A DNA stretch of 39,072 nt from Rubrivivax sp. (GTDB taxonomy: Bacteria > Pseudomonadota > Gammaproteobacteria > Burkholderiales > Burkholderiaceae): NCBI GenBank assembly GCA_016790225.1, contig JAEUOZ010000001.1, positions 1 through 39,072 of the forward strand, written 5' to 3'. Under the pieces are notes generated by a model. That model saw only the letters and a program-made list of their open reading frames with translations. It had not been told where the DNA came from and ran no database searches. Positions 34,015 to 39,072 of this stretch are shown here, piece after piece. Position 1 is the stretch's first letter, and each line of letters opens with the position of its first letter. The translations under genes were made by a program, and so were the position numbers.

Positions 34015-35828
34015 CCCGAGACTTGGCCACCCGCATGAGCAGCTTCAGCCTCCAGGAACTCAACCAGGCAGACCTGGCGCGCTTTGTCGCCCTGCTCGAT
34101 GGCACCTACGAGCACTCGCCCTGGATTGCGGCCCAGGCCTGGGAACGCCGGCCTGCGGCCGGCTTTGCCACACCCGCAGCGCTGAAGCGCGCGCTGGTGG
34201 AAGTGGTGCGCGAAGCCGGGCGCGAGCAGCAGCTTGCCCTGGTGCGGGCGCACCCGGAGCTGGCGGGCAAGGCCATGGTCACCCGCACGCTGACCGCCGA
34301 GTCCAGCGACGAACAAGGCCGCGCCGGCCTGACCGACTGCACGCCGCAGGAGTTCGAGCGCATCCAGCAGCTCAATGCCGACTACAACGCGCGCTTCGGC
34401 TGGCCCTTCATCCTGGCCGTGCGCGGGCCGCGCGGCCGAGGGCTTTCGCGCACGCAGATCATCGAGACCTTTGCGCGCCGGCTGCAGGCCCCGCCCGAGA
34501 CCGAGCTGGCCGAGTGCCTGCGGCAGATCCACCGCATCGCGGAGATCCGCCTGAACGACAAGCTCGGCGCCGAACCGCTCCTGGGCGGCCGGGTCTGGGA
34601 CGATGCCGAAACCCTGGCGCAGCACAGCGACCCGGGCTATGCCGAACGGGGCGAGCTGACCGTCACCTACCTGACCGCCGCGCACCTGAAATGCCAGGCC
34701 CAGCTGCAGCGCTGGATGGATGAAGCCGGCTTCGATGAGACGCACGTCGATGCCGTGGGCAACGTGGTCGGCGTCTATCACGGCACGGACCGCTCGGCAC
34801 GTCGCCTGCTGACCGGCAGCCACTTCGACACGGTGCGCAACGGCGGCCGCTACGACGGGCGGCTGGGCGTGCTCGTGCCCATCGCCGTCGTGCGCGAGCT
34901 GCACCGCCAGGGCCGCCGCCTGCCCTTCGGCCTTGAGCTGGTGGCTTTTGCGGACGAGGAAGGCCAGCGCTACAAGGCCACCTTTCTGGGCTCGGCCGCG
35001 CTCACGGGCGATTTCGACCCGGCCTGGCTCGAGCAGACGGACGTCGAGGGCGTGAGCCTGCGCGAGGCCATGCGCCAGGCCGGCCTGCCCGCCACGATGG
35101 CCGCGATCGAGGGCTGCCGCCGTGATCCCGCCCGCTACCTCGGCTTCGTCGAGCTGCACATCGAGCAAGGTCCGGTGCTGGACGCGCTGGATCTGCCGCT
35201 GGGCGTGGTGACCTCCATCAACGGCAGCGTGCGCCATCACGTCGAGATCACCGGCACGGCCGCGCACGCCGGCACCACGCCGATGGCGCAGCGCCGCGAT
35301 GCGGCCGTCGCCGCGGCCGAGCTGCTGCTGGTGGTGGAGCGGCGTGCCGCCGCGGCTCCCGAGACGGTGGGAACGGTCGGCATGCTGCAGGTGCCTTCAG
35401 GATCGATCAACGTCATTCCCGGGCGCGTGGCCTTCAGCCTGGACCTGCGCGCCACCACCAACGCAGCCCGTGATGCGCTGGAGGCGGACGTGCTGGCCGA
35501 ACTGGAACGCATCTGCTGGCGGCGCGGCCTGAGCTTCAAGGCCGAGCGCAGCTCGCGCGTCAGCGCCGCCCCCTGCCACCCAGCCTGGCAGCGCCGCTGG
35601 GAGCAGGCCGTCGCGACGCTGGGCCTGCCGATCCACCGCATGCCCAGCGGGGCGGGGCACGATGCGATGAAGCTGCACGACATCCTGCCCCAGGCCATGC
35701 TGTTTGTCCGCGGCGCCAACGAAGGCATCAGCCACAACCCGCTGGAGAGCATCAGCGACAACGATGCCGAGTTGTGCGTCCTGGCCTTCCAGCAGCTGCT
35801 CGACGGCCTGGCCACCGATCCCATCTGA
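34011..35828 (+). CDS. uraD: Bifunctional OHCU decarboxylase / allantoate amidohydrolase fusion
   Basis: Two domains in one 605-residue polypeptide. Residues about 10-180 are UraD: His81 in RAHPELAG and Glu101 in SSDEQGRAGL keep the 20-residue spacing of the catalytic His/Glu pair, and FGWPFILAVRG is present. Residues about 190-603 are a metal-dependent amidohydrolase of the AllC/hydantoinase-carbamoylase M20 group with complete ligands: His271 and Asp273 (GSHFDTV), Asp282, Glu316-Glu317 (DEEGQRY), His383 (LHIEQGP) and His575 (EGISHNPLE). So the protein would convert OHCU to S-allantoin and later allantoate to ureidoglycine; the allantoinase step between them is supplied by the preceding gene. 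The ATG overlaps the puuE stop (ATGA); an ATG at 34035 is an alternative. The second domain could accept another ureido substrate. Confidence 0.93.
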   Translation: MTRDLATRMSSFSLQELNQADLARFVALLDGTYEHSPWIAAQAWERRPAAGFATPAALKRALVEVVREAGREQQLALVRAHPELAGKAMVTRTLTAESSDEQGRAGLTDCTPQEFERIQQLNADYNARFGWPFILAVRGPRGRGLSRTQIIETFARRLQAPPETELAECLRQIHRIAEIRLNDKLGAEPLLGGRVWDDAETLAQHSDPGYAERGELTVTYLTAAHLKCQAQLQRWMDEAGFDETHVDAVGNVVGVYHGTDRSARRLLTGSHFDTVRNGGRYDGRLGVLVPIAVVRELHRQGRRLPFGLELVAFADEEGQRYKATFLGSAALTGDFDPAWLEQTDVEGVSLREAMRQAGLPATMAAIEGCRRDPARYLGFVELHIEQGPVLDALDLPLGVVTSINGSVRHHVEITGTAAHAGTTPMAQRRDAAVAAAELLLVVERRAAAAPETVGTVGMLQVPSGSINVIPGRVAFSLDLRATTNAARDALEADVLAELERICWRRGLSFKAERSSRVSAAPCHPAWQRRWEQAVATLGLPIHRMPSGAGHDAMKLHDILPQAMLFVRGANEGISHNPLESISDNDAELCVLAFQQLLDGLATDPI

Positions 35829-35848
35829 GAGCCTCCGAGCCCGCCTTG

Positions 35849-37087
35849 ATGACCGCCTACGCTGAACTGGACCGCTGGATCGACGCCCACTTCGAGGAGC
35901 AGACGCGCTTTCTGCAGGCGCTGGTGCAGGTGCCCACGGATACGCCACCGGGCAACAACGCGCCGCACGCCGAACGCACCGCCGAGCTGCTGGCCGGCTT
36001 CGGCTTCGAGGCCGAGAAGCACCCGGTGCCTGAGGCGGATGTCAAGGCGTATGGGCTGCAGTCCCTGACCAACCTGATCGTGCGTCGCCGCTACGCGCCC
36101 GGGCGAACCGTCGCCCTCAATGCGCATGGCGACGTGGTGCCACCGGGCGAAGGCTGGACCCGCGATCCCTACGGTGGAGAGATCGCCAACGGTGCGCTTT
36201 ATGGCCGGGCCGCGGCGGTGAGCAAGAGCGATTTCGCCAGTTACACCTTCGCCACGCGCGCGCTGGAGGCCGTGGCCGCCGCGCAGGGCCTGGCGCTGCA
36301 GGGCAGCGTCGAGCTGCACTTCACCTACGACGAGGAGTTCGGCGGCGAGCTGGGGCCGGGCTGGCTGCTCAACCAGGGTCTGACCCAGCCCGATCTGCTG
36401 ATCGCCGCCGGCTTCAGCTACCAGGTGGTCACGGCGCACAACGGCTGCCTGCAGCTGGAGGTGACGCTGCACGGCATGGCCTCGCACGCAGCCTACCCGC
36501 AGACCGGCGTGGATGCGCTGCAGGCCGCCACACGGCTGCTCGGTGCGCTCTATGCGCACAACGGGCTGCTGCGCGAGCGCCGTTCGTCGGTTGCGGGCAT
36601 CACCCATCCTTACCTGAACGTGGGCTGGATCCAGGGCGGCAGCAACACCAACGTCGTGCCGGGCAAGGTGGTGCTGAAGCTGGACCGGCGCATGATCCCC
36701 GAGGAAGACGCCGCAGCCGTCGAAGCCGAGGTGCGCGGCCTGATCGCCGACACGGTCGCCTCGTCACCTGGCATCCGGCTGGAAATCCGCCGCCTGCTGC
36801 TGGCGCATGCGCTCCGGCCGCAGGCCGGCAATGCCGAGCTGGTGCGCGCGATCCAGCGCCACGGGCTGGCCGTCTTCGGCGAGCCGATTCCCGAGAGTGG
36901 GACACCGCTCTATACCGACGTGCGGCTGTACGGCCAGCACGGGGTACCGGCCGTCATCTACGGCGCCGGCCCGCGCACCGTGCTGGAGTCCAACGCCAAG
37001 CGCGCTGACGAGCATGTGCAACTGGACGACCTGCGGCGCTCCACACAGGTGATCGCGCGCACCTTGCTCGATCTCTTGCGCCCCTGA
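35849..37087 (+). CDS. M20-family hydrolase-like protein with altered metal site
   Basis: 412-residue protein of the ArgE/DapE/carboxypeptidase G2 type, with both the catalytic and the dimerisation domain (HGMASHAAYPQTGVDAL is the latter's signature). Two metal-site elements are standard: His93 with Asp95 in NAHGDVVPPG, and Glu162-Glu163 in TYDEEFGG. Three others are not: where the family has the bridging Asp (GRGAxDxKG) it reads GRAAAVSKSD with Val124; the usual Glu/Asp of IVGEP is IAAGF with Gly188; and the C-terminal His of AHxPDE is replaced by Lys384 (AKRADEH). Asp128 and His389 are nearby and might substitute. It follows the UraD fusion by 20 bases, hence in the ureide operon. Role unknown: perhaps a late step such as ureidoglycine or ureidoglycolate handling. 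The ATG at 35849 is chosen; the frame is open to 35774. Confidence 0.88.
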   Translation: MTAYAELDRWIDAHFEEQTRFLQALVQVPTDTPPGNNAPHAERTAELLAGFGFEAEKHPVPEADVKAYGLQSLTNLIVRRRYAPGRTVALNAHGDVVPPGEGWTRDPYGGEIANGALYGRAAAVSKSDFASYTFATRALEAVAAAQGLALQGSVELHFTYDEEFGGELGPGWLLNQGLTQPDLLIAAGFSYQVVTAHNGCLQLEVTLHGMASHAAYPQTGVDALQAATRLLGALYAHNGLLRERRSSVAGITHPYLNVGWIQGGSNTNVVPGKVVLKLDRRMIPEEDAAAVEAEVRGLIADTVASSPGIRLEIRRLLLAHALRPQAGNAELVRAIQRHGLAVFGEPIPESGTPLYTDVRLYGQHGVPAVIYGAGPRTVLESNAKRADEHVQLDDLRRSTQVIARTLLDLLRP

Positions 37088-37203
37088 AACTCGCCCGGCA
37101 CGCCCGGGTATGCCCTTGTTTGGTGCAAGACCGGGGTAGCCGCGCGCACGGGAATTGCAAAATGGCTCCACAACAAACATTCCCATTGCCAGGAGAAACA
37201 AGC

Positions 37204-38241
37204 ATGAAGCTGAAATCCCTCACCCGCCGCGCGCTGCTCGCCGCGGGCACGCTGCTGGCGCTGTCGCCCGCGGCCTTTGCGCAGACGCCGATCAAGTTCC
37301 AGCTGGACTGGCGCTTCGAGGGCCCGGCCGCGCTCTTCCTGGCCTCTGCCGCCAAGGGCCACTACAAGGCCGCCGGTCTGGACGTGACCATCGATGCCGG
37401 CAACGGCTCCGGCGGCACGGTCACGCGCGTGGCCAGTGGCACCTACGACATGGGCTTTGCCGACATGGCCGCGCTGATGGAGTTCCACGCCAACAACCCG
37501 GATGCACCCAACAAGCCGGTGGCCGTGATGGTGGTCTACAACAACACGCCGGCTGCGGTGCTGACGCTGAAGAAGAGCGGCATCACCAAGCCCTCCGATC
37601 TGACCGGCAAGAAGCTCGGTGCCCCGGGCTTCGACGCCGGCCGTCGCGCCTTCCCGATCTTTGCCAAGGCCAACGGCATCGGCAACGTCACCTGGACCAG
37701 CATGGATCCGCCGCTGCGCGAAACCATGCTGGCACGCGGTGACATCGACGCCATCACCGGCTTCTCGTTCACCTCCATCCTCAACCTCGAAGCGCGCAAC
37801 GTCGCACCGGCCGACATCGTCGTCCTCCCCTACGCCGCTCACGGCGTCAAGCTCTACGGCAACGTCATCATCGCCACGCCCAAGCTGATCAAGGAGAACC
37901 CGGCGGCCGTGAAGGCCTTCCTGTCCGCCTTCCTGAAGGGCGCGAAGGAAGTCATGGCCAACCCGGACGCCGCGATCGAGTTTGTCAAGGCGCGCGACGG
38001 CATCATCAACGTCGAGCTGGAAAAGCGCCGCCTGCGCATGGCCATCGATTCCGTCGTGGCCAGCCCCGATGCGCGCGCCGAAGGCTTCGGCCAGCTCGTG
38101 CCCGGGCGCCTGGCCCTGATGGCCTCGCAGGTGTCGGACGCCTTCAACACCAAGACACGCGTGGATCCCACCGCCGTCTGGACCGATGCCTTCCTGCCGC
38201 CCAAGGCCGAGCTGAACATCCTGCCGCCGGCCCGCAGATGA
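37204..38241 (+). CDS. ABC importer substrate-binding protein, NitT/TauT (SsuA/ThiY-like) family
   Basis: Periplasmic ligand-binding component of a high-affinity importer. 345 residues with a cleavable signal containing LTRRALLAAG, a twin-arginine-like start, and a cut expected at AFA-QTP (after residue 26). The mature part begins IKFQLDWRFEGPAALFLASAAKGHYKAAGLDVTI, which is the type II binding fold of the nitrate/sulfonate/pyrimidine group; YNNTPAAVL, LTGKKLGAPGFDAGRRAF and ITGFSF line the ligand cleft. CCAGGAG is about 9 bases before the ATG, so translation is strong. It lies 116 bases after the M20 gene, with no obvious terminator between, and is followed by its ATPase. From the company it keeps, the ligand is probably a purine breakdown product, but that is inference. 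Confidence 0.9.
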   Translation: MKLKSLTRRALLAAGTLLALSPAAFAQTPIKFQLDWRFEGPAALFLASAAKGHYKAAGLDVTIDAGNGSGGTVTRVASGTYDMGFADMAALMEFHANNPDAPNKPVAVMVVYNNTPAAVLTLKKSGITKPSDLTGKKLGAPGFDAGRRAFPIFAKANGIGNVTWTSMDPPLRETMLARGDIDAITGFSFTSILNLEARNVAPADIVVLPYAAHGVKLYGNVIIATPKLIKENPAAVKAFLSAFLKGAKEVMANPDAAIEFVKARDGIINVELEKRRLRMAIDSVVASPDARAEGFGQLVPGRLALMASQVSDAFNTKTRVDPTAVWTDAFLPPKAELNILPPARR

Positions 38242-38248
38242 GTCGCCA

Positions 38249-38274
38249 GGCCCTGCCCTGAGCCGGGCGGGGCC
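38249..38274 (+). other. Hairpin between the binding-protein and ATPase genes
   Basis: GGCCCTGCCC / GGGCGGGGCC forms a 10-bp stem (one G-T pair) with a 6-base loop, eight bases after the binding-protein stop and 150 bases before the ATPase start. There is no T run. Such intercistronic hairpins often stabilise the upstream mRNA, giving more binding protein than ATPase. Confidence 0.55.
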
Positions 38275-38424
38275 ATCGGCCTTGAAGGCGTGCCTGACGC
38301 ACGACACACCGGGAGGTCTGCGCCGCCCGGTGCCCCATGCACCACCTGAGCCTCGGCTCGCCGGCCCGGGCCGCCCGGGAGGCGGCCATCGGCTCTGCGG
38401 CCCCGCGGCCGCCGGAGATCCGCG

Positions 38425-39072
38425 ATGAAGCCTTTTGTCGACTTTCAGAATGTCTGGCTGGCCTACAACGAGGAGCTGCTGGCTCAGGGGCACTTTGCCG
38501 TCGAAGACATCTCGCTGCAGGTCAACGAAGGCGAGTTCATCGCCATCGTCGGGCCCTCGGGCTGCGGCAAGAGCACCTTCATGAAGCTCACCACGGGCCT
38601 GAAGATGCCGAGCAAGGGCACCATCCACATCGGTGGCCAGCCGGTGACCGGGCCGCTGAAGATCAGCGGCATGGCCTTCCAGGCGCCCAGCCTGCTGCCC
38701 TGGCGCAGCACGCTGGACAACGTGCTGCTGCCGCTGGAGATCGTCGAGCCCTATCGCTCCACCTTCCGCGCGCGGCGCGACGAATACGTCGAGAAGGCGC
38801 GCAAGCTGCTGCACAGCGTGGGCCTGGGCGGCTACGAGGACAAGTTTCCGTGGCAGCTGTCCGGCGGCATGCAGCAGCGCGCCAGCATCTGCCGGGCGCT
38901 GGTGCACGAACCGAAGATGCTGCTGTTGGACGAACCCTTCGGCGCGCTGGACGCCTTCACGCGCGAAGAGCTGTGGTGCGCGATGCGCGACCTGCAGGCG
39001 GCGCAGAAATTTAACGTCATCCTCGTCACGCACGACCTGCGGGAAAGCGTGTTCCTGGCCGACACCGTGTAC
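38425..39072 (+). CDS. ABC transporter ATP-binding protein, NitT/TauT type, 3' end beyond the window
   Basis: Cytoplasmic ATPase that powers the importer of the preceding binding protein. 216 codons are seen and the frame runs off the right edge. All the nucleotide-binding motifs are present: Walker A GPSGCGKST at about residue 46-54, Q-loop FQAPSLLPW, signature LSGGMQQR, Walker B MLLLDEPFGALD and the H-loop THD. The first residues MKPFVDFQNVWLAYN fit the family. GGAG is about 8 bases before the ATG. An extended segment EPYRSTFRARRDEYVEKA between Q-loop and signature is typical of this subfamily. The permease gene is expected just to the right of the window. Confidence 0.95.
   Translation, partial: MKPFVDFQNVWLAYNEELLAQGHFAVEDISLQVNEGEFIAIVGPSGCGKSTFMKLTTGLKMPSKGTIHIGGQPVTGPLKISGMAFQAPSLLPWRSTLDNVLLPLEIVEPYRSTFRARRDEYVEKARKLLHSVGLGGYEDKFPWQLSGGMQQRASICRALVHEPKMLLLDEPFGALDAFTREELWCAMRDLQAAQKFNVILVTHDLRESVFLADTVY

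Noticed and set aside
37088..37203. Sigma-54 promoter or NtrC site before the binding-protein gene (CGGCACG and a half-site TTGGTGCA at about 37120-37127)
   Set aside because: The GG and GC doublets are not 10 bases apart, and only one NtrC half-site is present; nitrogen control remains possible but is not shown.

Overview
The window is GC-rich (roughly 65-70% by eye) and densely coded. It looks like a chromosomal stretch of a betaproteobacterium of the order Burkholderiales, perhaps near the Rubrivivax/Leptothrix/Ideonella group. This rests on the order tyrS - M23 peptidase - anmK - erpA - rpsI - rplM, on the protein flavour (A-type Fe-S carrier ErpA, DUF2726, DUF6352, SrkA) and on a purine-ureide cluster with a UraD/allantoate-amidohydrolase fusion. 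No rRNA, tRNA, CRISPR array, insertion sequence or prophage gene was seen.

Layout. 1-5496 is a housekeeping core: tyrS (minus, cut by the window edge), an M23 cell-wall peptidase and anmK (plus), then erpA, rpsI and rplM (minus). 5497-10252 carries a GNAT acetyltransferase, a DUF2726 protein overlapping an SrkA-type stress kinase, and htpG (minus). A perfect 13-bp stem terminator separates srkA from htpG. 10253-11938 holds a control region with a sigma-32-like promoter for htpG and a perfect CRP-type palindrome ahead of a diguanylate cyclase, which overlaps a small ABM-fold gene. 12038-17826 has a two-gene molybdenum hydroxylase (CoxS/CoxL-like, no FAD subunit gene beside it), a minus-strand DUF6352 gene, a DUF2189 membrane protein and a bacterial PH-domain protein. 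17924-24784 has fadH (2,4-dienoyl-CoA reductase), a CalB-like aldehyde dehydrogenase, a GST-fold protein and a DUF5916/CBM9-like outer-membrane protein. 24996-29459 is an RND efflux adaptor and pump. 29518-32343 (minus) is a large hybrid sensor kinase.

The most integrated part is 32483 to the right end, a urate-to-ureide catabolic locus. uraH (minus) is divergent from puuE, a UraD-AllC fusion, an unusual M20-family protein, and the binding protein and ATPase of a NitT/TauT-type ABC importer. UraH, the UraD domain, PuuE and the AllC-like domain would take 5-hydroxyisourate through OHCU, allantoin and allantoate to ureidoglycine or ureidoglycolate. Urate oxidase or xanthine dehydrogenase proper is not in the window. 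The importer probably brings in a purine- or ureide-type nitrogen source.

The best candidates for something new are these: the M20 protein of the ureide operon, in which three of the usual metal ligands appear substituted; the Asp/His-containing insertion in PuuE; the CRP-type site placed for class II activation of a diguanylate cyclase; three genes with promoter-like hexamers so close to the start codon that leaderless mRNAs are likely; and the FAD-less CoxS/CoxL pair. All functional statements come from reading the sequence and from recalled family knowledge; no database search was possible.
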